Shown here in pieces: positions 8,416 through 16,915 of a DNA stretch of 64,000 nt. Made by a program: the position numbers and the translations under genes. How positions within the stretch are numbered: position 1 is the stretch's first letter; each line of letters begins with the position of its first letter. The stretch lies in assembly GCF_013204825.1 (NCBI RefSeq), contig NZ_JABMKV010000002.1, positions 496,001 to 560,000 of the forward strand. Direction: 5' to 3'. Source of the DNA: Pedobacter boryungensis (GTDB taxonomy: Bacteria; Bacteroidota; Bacteroidia; Sphingobacteriales; Sphingobacteriaceae). Below the pieces are notes generated by a model, which had not been told where the DNA came from, made no database searches, and was given only the letters and a program-made list of their open reading frames with translations.

Positions 8416-8673
8416 CTACGCAAAAGGGCTAAGTTTTTTAAATTTATCCTGATCAAAATATAAGAGCTGAGTTACTTCTACCTCCAAAATTAAGGCAATG
8501 TGAAAAAGCCTATCTAAAGTTATTTTAGTATAGCCCAATTCAATTTTACTATACGCATTTTGCGATATTTCTAACTTTGCAGCTAAATAATCTTGCGTAT
8601 AATTTCGAAATTCTCTTACTTTTCTAATATTACCCGCCACAGCTTGCATTTCTGCTTTTACCTTGTCTTTCAT
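8416..8673 (-). CDS. Small XRE-family HTH transcriptional regulator
   Basis: An 85-residue protein that is almost entirely a Cro/C1-type helix-turn-helix. Residues about 15-70 read VAGNIRKVREFRNYTQDYLA then KLEISQNAYSKIELGYTKIT, with the expected five helices. There is no extra sensor or peptidase domain. It may act on its own promoter: an imperfect inverted repeat sits 5 bases upstream of the ATG. Stand-alone XRE proteins of this size are common in Bacteroidota and also occur as antitoxins, but no toxin-like partner gene is beside it. Confidence 0.82.
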   Translation of the reverse strand: MKDKVKAEMQAVAGNIRKVREFRNYTQDYLAAKLEISQNAYSKIELGYTKITLDRLFHIALILEVEVTQLLYFDQDKFKKLSPFA

Positions 8674-8677
8674 CTAA

Positions 8678-8697
8678 TTAGTATAGGTTGATACTTA
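8678..8697. promoter_or_regulatory. Inverted repeat before the XRE regulator gene
   Basis: TTAGTAT, six bases, ATACTTA: seven-base arms with one mismatch, starting 5 bases before the ATG of the XRE gene. Placement and symmetry fit an autoregulatory operator. This is inference from position only. Confidence 0.3.
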
Positions 8698-8750
8698 CAT
8701 AAACGAAAAAGTGGTAGGAAGAGTTTTAATAAATTTTTTCGGAACGAGAT

Positions 8751-9947
8751 CTAGTTTAATTTTGCTTTTGGTCTCTCGTCTTCTGGTCGTCTTGTGCCAT
8801 CGTACAATTCGTATTCTAGCATACGGCAATCTAGCTTTCCATTATAGAATTCTATTTTTTTATCAGCTTTAAGACCAATTTTCTTCGCTAGGTCTGGATT
8901 TCCTGTAAAGATGTATCCAAAATATCCTTTGCAATTCTTTTTCATGAAATCGCCAATGCGCTTATAAGTTAGTTCTAGTTTGCTATGTACGCCCAAACGC
9001 TCGCCATATTCTGGATTAAAAACTACCACCCCTTTACCGCCTTCTGGAACTGGAGTTTCTTCAAAATCACAAACTTCAAAAGTAATTAAAGTATCTACGC
9101 CAGCTGTTTTAGCATTTCTACGAGTTACATCAACTGCATCTTCAGAAATATCAGTAGCAATTATTTGTATGTCAATGTTTTTAATGATTTGATCTTTCAA
9201 AATTCTTCGCTCAGCAAAAAATACTTCCTCATCATATCCTAAAATATGCATAAAACCATAGTTCATTCTATATAAACCTGGTCTTCGGTTAGTTGCCAAT
9301 AATGCGGCTTCAATTGCTAATGTTCCAGAACCACACATCGGATTTATAAAAGGAGATTTTTGATCCCATTGTGTTGCCATAATCGTACTGGCCGCCAAAG
9401 CCTCCAACATGGGTGCTTTTCCAGGTATTTTACGGTAACCATGTTTAGCGAGAGTTTCGCCGCTGGTGTCTATAAAAACATCAACCTCATCATCTTTCCA
9501 ATATAAATGTATAACGGTTTTATTGGCGTCAGAACCTGAGTTTGGACGAATATTTTTCTTTTCCCTAAAACGATCTACAATGGCATCTTTAACTTTTAAG
9601 TTGGCAAAAAGAGGAGTGGTAATTGTCGGATTATCTACATTCGATGTTACAGAGAAATAACCAGCAAAATCAATCAATTCTTCCCATTTCATTGCAGCTA
9701 ATGCTGTATACAATTCTTCGGGTGTGTTAGCTTTAAAGCTATTAATGCAATATAAAATCTGACTTGCGCATCGTAAGTTCAAATTCAATTTTATACATTC
9801 TGTTAAAGTAATATTTAACTCAACACCTGTTGGAAAAGCCCTTACAATTTCATAACCTAACTCGGTAACTTCATCTTGTAAATAAGGCGAGAGCCTTTTA
9901 TTGCAGGTAATAATTACCTTACTTTTGGTTTGGAAAACTTGCATCAT
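8751..9947 (-). CDS. THUMP-domain class I SAM-dependent RNA methyltransferase (RlmL/TrmN-like)
   Basis: A roughly 398-residue methyltransferase. The N-terminal half holds a THUMP-type RNA-binding region (SKVIITCNKRLSPYL, LNLRCASQILYCI). The C-terminal half is a Rossmann methyltransferase with PFINPMCGSGTLAIEAAL as the SAM-binding motif and VVFNPEYGERLG as the catalytic NPPY-type motif. This is the family of 23S rRNA m2G and tRNA guanine N2-methyltransferases; which base is modified cannot be told. The reading frame opens at a TTG at 9980, but a -7 box (TAACTTTG on the minus strand, 9956-9963) falls inside that extension, so the ATG at 9947 (or 9944) is the likely start. Confidence 0.85.
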   Translation of the reverse strand: MMQVFQTKSKVIITCNKRLSPYLQDEVTELGYEIVRAFPTGVELNITLTECIKLNLNLRCASQILYCINSFKANTPEELYTALAAMKWEELIDFAGYFSVTSNVDNPTITTPLFANLKVKDAIVDRFREKKNIRPNSGSDANKTVIHLYWKDDEVDVFIDTSGETLAKHGYRKIPGKAPMLEALAASTIMATQWDQKSPFINPMCGSGTLAIEAALLATNRRPGLYRMNYGFMHILGYDEEVFFAERRILKDQIIKNIDIQIIATDISEDAVDVTRRNAKTAGVDTLITFEVCDFEETPVPEGGKGVVVFNPEYGERLGVHSKLELTYKRIGDFMKKNCKGYFGYIFTGNPDLAKKIGLKADKKIEFYNGKLDCRMLEYELYDGTRRPEDERPKAKLN

Positions 9948-9955
9948 ATTGCAAG

Positions 9956-9963
9956 CAAAGTTA
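9956..9963 (-). promoter_or_regulatory. -7 promoter box of the RNA methyltransferase gene
   Basis: The minus strand reads TAACTTTG, an exact TAnnTTTG match, with only eight bases between it and the ATG at 9947. Transcription would start almost at the start codon, so the mRNA is probably leaderless or nearly so. Confidence 0.5.
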
Positions 9964-10125
9964 CCAATAAAAATAGACAATTAATTTTTGAACTAGATTT
10001 GTATAGTTCTGCACAAATTATCGTTATTCTATATTATTTAACTCAAAGTTGTGTGGAAAACTTGATGCAGATTTATCAATAAAATTTTAGAGATTTGGTT
10101 TGATAGTATAATTATAAGTTTTGAT

Positions 10126-10494
10126 ATGGAAATTAAAGGCAAGGTACACGAAATAGGTGCATTACAACAGGTAAGTGAGACGTTTAAAAAACGCGATTTA
10201 ATTATAGAATACGCAGAAAATCCAACATATCCAGAATATATTAGATTTGAAGCTTTACAAGATAAAACGGCTTTGTTCGATACGCTAAAACCAGGTGATG
10301 AAGTAGAAGTTTCTTTCAATTTACGCGGTCGCCCGTGGACAAACAAAGAAGGAGTAACTTCATATTTTAATAGCTTAGTGGTTTGGCGTTTGACAGCTTT
10401 AACTAATACAGCGGGTGCTGCTGCGGCTCCACAATATGCTGCTCCAGTAGATATTAATACTCCAGCGGGAGAAGAAGATGATCTTCCGTTCTAA
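10126..10494 (+). CDS. DUF3127 domain protein
   Basis: This 122-residue protein begins MEIKGKVHEIGALQQVSETF, the standard opening of the DUF3127 family, which is almost confined to Bacteroidota. The core is a small predicted OB-like beta barrel (residues 1-90) with PGDEVEVSFNLRGRPWTNKE. An Ala/Pro-rich linker leads to an acidic tail ending EEDDLPF. That acidic C-terminus closely resembles the protein-interaction tip of single-stranded DNA-binding proteins (DDDIPF), which supports a nucleic-acid-related role, but no function is proven. It is a single-gene unit closed by a strong terminator. Confidence 0.85.
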   Translation: MEIKGKVHEIGALQQVSETFKKRDLIIEYAENPTYPEYIRFEALQDKTALFDTLKPGDEVEVSFNLRGRPWTNKEGVTSYFNSLVVWRLTALTNTAGAAAAPQYAAPVDINTPAGEEDDLPF

Positions 10495-10526
10495 AAATCT
10501 TTTTTAAGAAAACAAGTTGTTAAGTG

Positions 10527-10555
10527 ACCGTCCTCTAATAGAGGACGGTTTTTTT
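10527..10555 (+). terminator. Rho-independent terminator after the DUF3127 gene
   Basis: ACCGTCCTC, five-base loop, GAGGACGGT followed by seven Ts. The stem is perfect over nine pairs. It separates the DUF3127 gene from the two-component operon downstream. Confidence 0.92.
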
Positions 10556-10580
10556 ATGTTTAAGCCTTTGGTTGTTACTG

Positions 10581-10601
10581 TGTTAAAAAGTGTTAAAACA
10601 C
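10581..10601 (+). promoter_or_regulatory. TGTTAAAA direct repeat and GTGTT palindrome before the RprXY-like operon
   Basis: TGTTAAAA occurs twice at a 10-bp period (10581 and 10591), and the second copy is part of the palindrome GTGTT-AA-AACAC (10590-10601). The element lies between the upstream terminator and the -7 box at 10624. OmpR-family regulators bind such 10-bp-spaced direct repeats, so autoregulation by the downstream response regulator is plausible. Confidence 0.35.
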
Positions 10602-10623
10602 GGTTTTTTGGCAATTAATCATT

Positions 10624-10631
10624 TATTTTTG
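10624..10631 (+). promoter_or_regulatory. -7 promoter box of the RprXY-like operon
   Basis: TATTTTTG matches TAnnTTTG exactly and lies 10 bases before the ATG at 10642. No clear -33 TTTG is present at the right distance. Confidence 0.45.
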
Positions 10632-10641
10632 AATAGTTTAA

Positions 10642-12483
10642 ATGAAGAAAAGAAGTCTTTGGTTAATAACAGCCCTAATGACCCTAGCATTGTTAGGTGT
10701 ATTTGTAATGCAATTGTATTACATCAAGGAGTCTTACAAGCTAAATTCTAAACTTTTTGAACAAAATGTTAATCAAGCATTAAATGCTGTGGTTAATAAG
10801 ATACAAAAGCAGAATGTAGCAGGACATATTGGTAGGAAGGACTCTGAGATTAGATTACAAAGAGAAAGAGATATTAAAAGACAAACCGATACTATAGTTG
10901 CATTTAAAGTAAAATTTAAAGAGAATGAAAACCTAAGAAAGTTTAAGCAAAAGCAACAAGAAATAGATTATTTAAACTTCCAGGACAGTACTATAAGGGC
11001 AACTTTTGTTAGTCCTTTAATGATTACTGAAGCCGAATATAAGATTTATTCTAATCCGAAAACCAGTATAAATAGTTTAGGTTTTGACATTGAAGACACT
11101 AAGGATGTTAATGGCAATCTGATTTCGAGAAATATTATTCCTCGTTTACCCCGACTAAGGAAAGATTTACAACAAGGTAGAATTCCCGACACCATTAGAT
11201 ACCTAGCATTTAGTCCGGAAAATTTATTGCCTAGATTTGTTTCCTTCCCAAGTAAAGACCCAGATTTGATAACCAAATTTAAGATTGAGGATGCAAAAGC
11301 AAATCGTAAATATCAGATGGAATTAAGTCGGTTATATGCAGACACAGTCAATATTTTTAATTTTAATAGTATTAACCTTGTTCAAGATGTTGCAAAAGAA
11401 ATGCAGAACAAGGACGTCCCTTTAGAAAAGAGATTACCTTCGAAGGAGGTTCTAGATACTTTAATCACTAAAGAATTACTAGGAAAAAATATTACTATAC
11501 CTTTTGATTATTGGATTACGTCGACAAGATCAAAGCGAAATATTATCTTTCAAAATATTTCTAATTCCTTTCCAACATCACCAGATAAAAATACTTATAA
11601 CCATATTTTATTTAGTAATGACGTTGCTACAAAAGATGCAGGAATTCTACATCTTCGGTTTCCAAAACAGAACTCTCTAATATTTAGCAACATGTTTGTC
11701 TCTATGGCGTCATCAGCTGGATTGCTTCTGGTGCTCATTTTTATTTTCACTTATACCATTTACGCTATTATTAGACAGAAAAAACTGTCGGAAATGAAAA
11801 CGGATTTTATTAATAATATGACGCATGAATTTAAAACTCCTGTTGCTACCATAATGATAGCCAGCGAAGCTTTAAAAGACCCTGAAGTTGTGGAAGATAA
11901 AAGCAGAATCGGCCGTTTGGCAAATATTATTTATGATGAAAATGTTAGACTAGGGAACCATATTGAACGTGTGTTGAGTGTGGCAAGATTAGAGAAAAAG
12001 GAAATTAAACTAGAATTTAACCCTGTCAAAATAAATGATCTAATTGCTGCTGTAATAGATAGTATGGACCTCCAGCTGCAAAAAAGAAAAGCAGTTGTTA
12101 ACCTTAATCTAAATGCAACTGCAGATGTAATTATGGGCGATGAGTTGCATCTATCGAATGTAATTTACAATCTAATTGATAATGCAAATAAATATAGTAT
12201 TAGCGAACCTCAGATTGAAGTAACTACTAAAAACGATGTCAAAAACTTGTATATTGAAGTAAGTGATAAAGGAATTGGAATGACAAAAGACCAAACTAAA
12301 CGCATTTTCGATCAGTTTTACAGAGTCCCAACCGGCAATTTGCACGATGTAAAAGGATTTGGATTGGGCTTAAATTATGTACAGGACATTATTAACGAGA
12401 TGAACGGAACAATAAAAGTACATAGTGAAAAAGATAAAGGAACTACATTTGAAGTGTGCTTGCCACTTAACCAAAGCAATTAA
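10642..12483 (+). CDS. Membrane sensor histidine kinase, RprX-like
   Basis: A 613-residue kinase with one N-terminal span (about 8-26), a large periplasmic sensor region of roughly 320 residues without a domain I recognise, a second span (about 353-375), then the cytoplasmic kinase. The phosphoacceptor helix reads NNMTHEFKTPVATIMIA with His395. The N box is VIYNLIDNANKYS, the G1 box SDKGIGM and the G2 box GFGLGLNYVQDI. The layout, size and adjacent OmpR-type regulator match the RprX/RprY pair described in Bacteroides fragilis. It is followed 6 bases later by its regulator. The signal is not evident. Confidence 0.9.
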   Translation: MKKRSLWLITALMTLALLGVFVMQLYYIKESYKLNSKLFEQNVNQALNAVVNKIQKQNVAGHIGRKDSEIRLQRERDIKRQTDTIVAFKVKFKENENLRKFKQKQQEIDYLNFQDSTIRATFVSPLMITEAEYKIYSNPKTSINSLGFDIEDTKDVNGNLISRNIIPRLPRLRKDLQQGRIPDTIRYLAFSPENLLPRFVSFPSKDPDLITKFKIEDAKANRKYQMELSRLYADTVNIFNFNSINLVQDVAKEMQNKDVPLEKRLPSKEVLDTLITKELLGKNITIPFDYWITSTRSKRNIIFQNISNSFPTSPDKNTYNHILFSNDVATKDAGILHLRFPKQNSLIFSNMFVSMASSAGLLLVLIFIFTYTIYAIIRQKKLSEMKTDFINNMTHEFKTPVATIMIASEALKDPEVVEDKSRIGRLANIIYDENVRLGNHIERVLSVARLEKKEIKLEFNPVKINDLIAAVIDSMDLQLQKRKAVVNLNLNATADVIMGDELHLSNVIYNLIDNANKYSISEPQIEVTTKNDVKNLYIEVSDKGIGMTKDQTKRIFDQFYRVPTGNLHDVKGFGLGLNYVQDIINEMNGTIKVHSEKDKGTTFEVCLPLNQSN

Positions 12484-12489
12484 ATAGAT

Positions 12490-13185
12490 ATGAAAAAAAT
12501 CTTATTAGTAGAGGATGATCCTAATTTGGGCATGTTATTACAAGATTACCTACAGTTAAAAGGTAAGTTTGAGGTGGTTTTGTGTACAGATGGCGAAGAA
12601 GGAATAAAGGCCTTTGCTAAGCAAAATTTTGATCTATGCATTTTAGATGTAATGATGCCTAAAAAGGATGGATTTACATTGGGCAAGGAAATTAGAAAAA
12701 CGAACCAACAAGTGCCCATTATTTTTGCAACTGCTAAAGCCATGATGGAAGATAAAGCCTCTGCTTATGATTTGGGTGGTGATGATTATATTACTAAACC
12801 TTTCCGTATTGAGGAGTTGCTTTTGCGAATTAATGCTTTACTAAAAAGAGCATCGGCGAAAGAAAGTACTACAAATGAACCCGTCCAAACTAATTTTGAA
12901 ATAGGTCAATATACTTTTGATTATACGACACAACTTATACATTTTAATGGCCAGCAACAAAAATTATCTACCAAAGAGGCTGAACTTTTGCAATTGCTTT
13001 GCCTAAAGAAAAACACTGTTTTAACTAGGGAAGAAGCATTGTTGAGCATTTGGCATGACGACAATTACTTTAACGGCAGAAGTATGGATGTGTTCTTAAG
13101 CAAGCTCCGTAAATATTTAAAAGAAGATCCTAAGGTTGAGATTTTAAATGTACATGGTAAAGGGTATAAATTGCTTGTGAACTAG
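12490..13185 (+). CDS. OmpR-family response regulator, RprY-like
   Basis: This 231-residue protein has a receiver domain (1-120) with acidic pocket VEDDPN, phosphoacceptor Asp53 in LDVMMPKKDG, and the conserved lysine in ITKPFR. A C-terminal winged helix (about 135-230) carries LSTKEAELLQLLCLKKNTVL and a terminal VHGKGYKLLVN hairpin. It follows the histidine kinase by 6 bases in one operon, so the two form a cognate pair. Direct repeats upstream of the operon may be its own binding site. Two hairpins follow the gene. Confidence 0.93.
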   Translation: MKKILLVEDDPNLGMLLQDYLQLKGKFEVVLCTDGEEGIKAFAKQNFDLCILDVMMPKKDGFTLGKEIRKTNQQVPIIFATAKAMMEDKASAYDLGGDDYITKPFRIEELLLRINALLKRASAKESTTNEPVQTNFEIGQYTFDYTTQLIHFNGQQQKLSTKEAELLQLLCLKKNTVLTREEALLSIWHDDNYFNGRSMDVFLSKLRKYLKEDPKVEILNVHGKGYKLLVN

Positions 13186-13186
13186 G

Positions 13187-13211
13187 ATTTTCAGCAATAG
13201 TTGCTGAAAAT
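13187..13211. terminator. Hairpin directly after the RprY-like gene
   Basis: ATTTTCAGCAA, three bases, TTGCTGAAAAT: a perfect 11-pair stem two bases after the stop codon. There is no long T tract; it may act as an mRNA end or stabilising hairpin. Confidence 0.5.
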
Positions 13212-13228
13212 AGATACTCTTTATGTAA

Positions 13229-13268
13229 AAAATGGCAGACTCCATCTATGAAGCCTGCCATTTATTTT
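13229..13268. terminator. Bidirectional hairpin between convergent genes
   Basis: AAATGGCAG and CTGCCATTT form a nine-pair stem around a 16-base loop, with A-rich and T-rich flanks. It lies between the convergent two-component operon and the GLPGLI gene and could end transcription from both sides. Confidence 0.55.
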
Positions 13269-13282
13269 GGGGTTATTTATTG

Positions 13283-14068
13283 TTATAATAGAAAAGCTTT
13301 AAAGGCATCTTTTGCATAATCTCCCCAATCTTTTAATGCCGCTTGTAGGGTAGCTATTAAGCCAGCATTGGTTGTCGCTTTCCCTTTTACAGGCGCTTTC
13401 AACTTATCTTCTGTTACAGATTGATCATTTACATTTGTAGCGAACCAAGTCGTGTGTTCATAAGGTAAAGCCACACCTAGAATCATTCCAGGTAAGCCAG
13501 AAAATGATTCAGGACCACCAGAAACTGGAATTTCATCCGTATAAAATGCGACAACATAAATAGAGTCCATAATTATAGCATTTGCTCTACGGCAATCGTA
13601 ACCTGCAATATTTCTGGTTTCATTTGTAATTTTCCAGTTTATTTTGCGTGTACTATCCTTTACCAAATAGGTTTCTTCATATACTTTTTTCTGACTGATA
13701 CTTGTACCAATAGCAGTATTTGTGAATATGGTATTGTTTTGTTGTGCTGCCGGATAATCTCCAAAATAATTGTTTTGTGCAAGTACTGCTTCCTCGGGTT
13801 TAAATAAAGTTTGATCTTTGCTAAAAGTTAAGGTGCTCTTTAAGCTTTTAAATTGAGTATTTGTTTTTTGAAATTCCTCAAACATTCTTGGATAATAAGA
13901 ACTATTAGGATATTTTTTTATTTCCGCTTTTATTAGCGCATACATGTTAACACGCTTTTCAAATTCTATCACACCTTGTGTGGCAAAGCGAGCATTTTGT
14001 GCTTTAGCAGCGTTCGCTATAACTAACAATAAGCAAATAGCGATATATTGATTAATTTTTAACTTCAT
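13283..14068 (-). CDS. GLPGLI family secreted protein
   Basis: The likely start is the ATG at 14068, giving 261 residues with a clean signal peptide (KLKINQYIAICLLLVIANAA then KAQ). The longer frame from 14179 adds 37 residues that overlap the upstream gene and do not look like a leader. The name-giving motif appears as FSGLPGMILGVALP. The rest is a beta-rich periplasmic domain (GVIEFEKRVNMYALI; ITNETRNIAGYDCRRA). Such proteins accompany TonB-dependent barrels in Bacteroidota; here the partner ends four bases upstream. The function of the family is not known. Confidence 0.85.
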   Translation of the reverse strand: MKLKINQYIAICLLLVIANAAKAQNARFATQGVIEFEKRVNMYALIKAEIKKYPNSSYYPRMFEEFQKTNTQFKSLKSTLTFSKDQTLFKPEEAVLAQNNYFGDYPAAQQNNTIFTNTAIGTSISQKKVYEETYLVKDSTRKINWKITNETRNIAGYDCRRANAIIMDSIYVVAFYTDEIPVSGGPESFSGLPGMILGVALPYEHTTWFATNVNDQSVTEDKLKAPVKGKATTNAGLIATLQAALKDWGDYAKDAFKAFLL

Positions 14069-14072
14069 GATT

Positions 14073-16886
14073 TTATTTTTTAATGCCTGCCATTTTGCTG
14101 AAATCCCATGTTGCTGAGAACATAAAATAACGTTTAATAGTAGTGTAGCTTGTTTGAGTAATGTTATTTGCATTTGCATATCTGCTAAACCCTCTATTTT
14201 GGTTTAACAAATCATTTCCTTTAATAGACAGTTTTAAGTTTTCGCTTTTAAAGAATGACTTTACAATAGAGGAATTTAAAATCAACTGTGTAAAATCTTC
14301 ATTAAAGGATTGTGTTTTACCTGTATATTCAAAATTGGCATCAGATTTTAACTGAACTTTTCCTGGTAAGAAAATAGTAAATGAGCCACTGCCATAAAAA
14401 GAGTAACCGTTATTATTTACATCTGGCTGTAACGATGATTTTTGTTGGTTGTAGCTTGGTCCTCCGTATAATTGGAAATCATATTTTTTCTCTTTCGATT
14501 TGTATAAGCTTAAATTGGCAGAATAAGAAACAGAAGTTGAAGTGTTCAATTTAGTAAGTGGTGCCCCATTAACTATGCTAGTTACGTAATTGTAATTTGT
14601 TCTACCATAAATATTTAAACTCAATCCTCCATTGATATCTAGTCCTTTAATTTTTCTATTGTAATCAATGTAAGCACTATAATTTATAGGTGTTTTGTCG
14701 GTTAAGTTTACGGCTTTAATAATTGATCTTCCATCAACATCTGTTGTAACATTATTTACAATTTGATTGTTAGTGAAACCAAATCTTCCATTCAAATAAA
14801 TGCCTCGACTTGTTAATATTTTGTATGAATTGTAGTTAATACTGAAATTACTATTGTACGAAGGCTTTAAATCCGGATTGCCTTCTGGAATATTAAAGTC
14901 GTCTGTGTTTACTCTTACTGGTTGCAGTTGCTCTACAGAAGGCTGATTTGTATAGCCGTTATAGTTAAATCTTAATGATTTTTGAGCAGAGAATTTATAT
15001 TGATAAGAAGCTTGAGGAATCCAGTTTAAAAAACTACGATTATATTTTGCATTGGTATAAGCTTCAAATTGATCAAATTTAACAGCGCTTAACTTTGTTC
15101 CAGCAGTAATTATTGTTTTATTCTTTTTGTAGTTAAGTACTGCTCCACCTTGATTTATATATTGATTAGCTTCAAAATCATTACTAAACTGAGTGTCTAA
15201 AACATCATATCTTCCTGGTGTAGATGTGTTAAAGGATTTCTTATCAGCTGTGCTATTATTTAAACTGAAACCATAATTTAACACTAATGCTAATGATTTT
15301 GTTACGGGTTCGTTATAAGTAAAATTGGTGCTAAAAATTGAACTTTTTGTTTCATTTGTTTTAAACTGATCGACAATTTTTGAGCTTTTTGGTGTTCCAT
15401 CTGCATTAAAAACTTCATTATCCGATTTTAAGAAGCCTTCATTATTTACCTCGTTTATTTTGCCACTTACATTAACTGAATAATTTCTGCCTAATTTCTT
15501 TAATTTTTTGGTGTAAAAGGCCGACATATTGAAAGCGCTTTCATCGCCATCATTATCAACAGTTCTGGTGCTTGTATTTAAAAGGGAGTTATCTTCTCTT
15601 CTAGCTGCTGTTTGATAATCACTTTTCGTAGTGTTATTTTTTAAGGTGCCGTCTACCATAATTTTTAAGTTCGATGTAGTATCTAGCTTAATCTGGTAGG
15701 TAACATCTAATTTTTGCCTAAAAACATAATTGTCCGTTAACTGGTTTGTATTAGAATTGATAATTCCATCTATTAAATTGTTTTGATTTAAAATGTTTTT
15801 AGTCCCTTTAACCCCTAATGAGCCTATTTTATAATTTGTGTTTATTGTTTGTTTATCATCATTAAATTTAGTGTCATAATGTGCACCACCAGTTCTCGCA
15901 ATAGGAATTCCCTCTCCGTAATAGCCACCACCATAAGAGTCTAAATCATCGCCGCCACTACTGATGTACATTCCTCCATCAATAAACTCTACGTTATCGC
16001 TCCCACTTGCGCCATATTTACCTCTATCTTCCCAACCCAACCCAATTTTCCCTGTGTTACTCATTATGCCATAAGCAGAGAACTTTTGCTTTGCTTTAAA
16101 CTTATTAAACATAACTTGGCCTTCATAAAAATCATCGGTAGCTATGCCACCATCTACTTTTCCGAAATATCCATTCTTTTTATCTTCTTTTAGTTTAATA
16201 TTTAATGTGGTGGTTTTCTGACCATCATCAACGCCAGTAAATGCTGCTTGGTCGCTCGACTTATCAAAAAGCTGAACTTTATCTACCATATCGGCTCTTA
16301 AATTCTTGGTTGCTAGAGTAGGATCATCTCCAAAAAATTCCTCTCCATCCACTAATACTTTTGAAACAGTTTTGCCTTGAGCTGTAATTTTCCCATCCTT
16401 ATCAATCTGCATTCCTGGGAATTTCTTTAATAGATCTTCTACTTTATCGTTTGGCTGTATAGTATAACTCGCAGCGTTAAATTCTGTAGTATCCCCCTTA
16501 ATTTTTATAGCAGCAGCTTGACCTTTAATAATCACCTCGTTTAGTAACCTAGCTTTGGTTTTCATATTGATTTGCTTAAAATCAATTTCTCTTTTTGCAG
16601 AATCTAAACTAAAAGGAATTACATAATCTGCATATTCAGGATAAGTAATCATCATTAAAAAATTTCCCTTTTTTAACGGAGTAATTGAAAATGCGCCAGT
16701 AGCAGATGCTCTAGAATATTTAACTAATATAGAATCTTTAGCATTTAATATACTAATTGTTGCATTGTGAAGTTTGCTATTATTAGCAGTATCGGCGATA
16801 ACTCCTTTAACTGAGTAAGAATTTTGCGCAAAAATTGCCGTACAGAAGCATAAGGAAAGCACGAGGGCTAGACTTAACGATTTCAT
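14073..16886 (-). CDS. TonB-dependent-receptor-like outer-membrane beta-barrel protein
   Basis: A 937-residue protein with signal peptide (MKSLSLALVLSLCFCTAIFA), a carboxypeptidase-regulatory-like domain (about 24-115), and a plug-like region (about 125-225) with FPGMQIDKDGKITAQGKTVS and VLVDGEEFFGDDPTLATKNL. A long barrel of alternating strands ends MFSATWDFSKMAGIKK. It is of the 'outer membrane beta-barrel family protein' type rather than SusC, and no SusD gene is nearby. The substrate is unknown. It forms an operon with the GLPGLI gene four bases downstream. A long inverted repeat lies upstream, next to a weak -7 box. Confidence 0.88.
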   Translation of the reverse strand: MKSLSLALVLSLCFCTAIFAQNSYSVKGVIADTANNSKLHNATISILNAKDSILVKYSRASATGAFSITPLKKGNFLMMITYPEYADYVIPFSLDSAKREIDFKQINMKTKARLLNEVIIKGQAAAIKIKGDTTEFNAASYTIQPNDKVEDLLKKFPGMQIDKDGKITAQGKTVSKVLVDGEEFFGDDPTLATKNLRADMVDKVQLFDKSSDQAAFTGVDDGQKTTTLNIKLKEDKKNGYFGKVDGGIATDDFYEGQVMFNKFKAKQKFSAYGIMSNTGKIGLGWEDRGKYGASGSDNVEFIDGGMYISSGGDDLDSYGGGYYGEGIPIARTGGAHYDTKFNDDKQTINTNYKIGSLGVKGTKNILNQNNLIDGIINSNTNQLTDNYVFRQKLDVTYQIKLDTTSNLKIMVDGTLKNNTTKSDYQTAARREDNSLLNTSTRTVDNDGDESAFNMSAFYTKKLKKLGRNYSVNVSGKINEVNNEGFLKSDNEVFNADGTPKSSKIVDQFKTNETKSSIFSTNFTYNEPVTKSLALVLNYGFSLNNSTADKKSFNTSTPGRYDVLDTQFSNDFEANQYINQGGAVLNYKKNKTIITAGTKLSAVKFDQFEAYTNAKYNRSFLNWIPQASYQYKFSAQKSLRFNYNGYTNQPSVEQLQPVRVNTDDFNIPEGNPDLKPSYNSNFSINYNSYKILTSRGIYLNGRFGFTNNQIVNNVTTDVDGRSIIKAVNLTDKTPINYSAYIDYNRKIKGLDINGGLSLNIYGRTNYNYVTSIVNGAPLTKLNTSTSVSYSANLSLYKSKEKKYDFQLYGGPSYNQQKSSLQPDVNNNGYSFYGSGSFTIFLPGKVQLKSDANFEYTGKTQSFNEDFTQLILNSSIVKSFFKSENLKLSIKGNDLLNQNRGFSRYANANNITQTSYTTIKRYFMFSATWDFSKMAGIKK

Positions 16887-16907
16887 TTCTAAGTTTGTTT
16901 GGTAAGC

Positions 16908-16915
16908 CTAAGGTA
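16908..16915 (-). promoter_or_regulatory. Possible -7 box of the receptor/GLPGLI operon
   Basis: The minus strand reads TACCTTAG, one mismatch from TAnnTTTG, 21 bases before the ATG at 16886. It touches the inverted repeat that begins at 16916. Confidence 0.3.

Noticed and set aside
10038..10346. Minus-strand open frame of 102 codons over the DUF3127 gene
   Set aside because: It is antisense to a well-recognised protein and has no family-like features.
14069..14179. Longer start for the GLPGLI protein
   Set aside because: The extra 37 residues overlap the receptor gene and precede a perfect signal peptide beginning at 14068.
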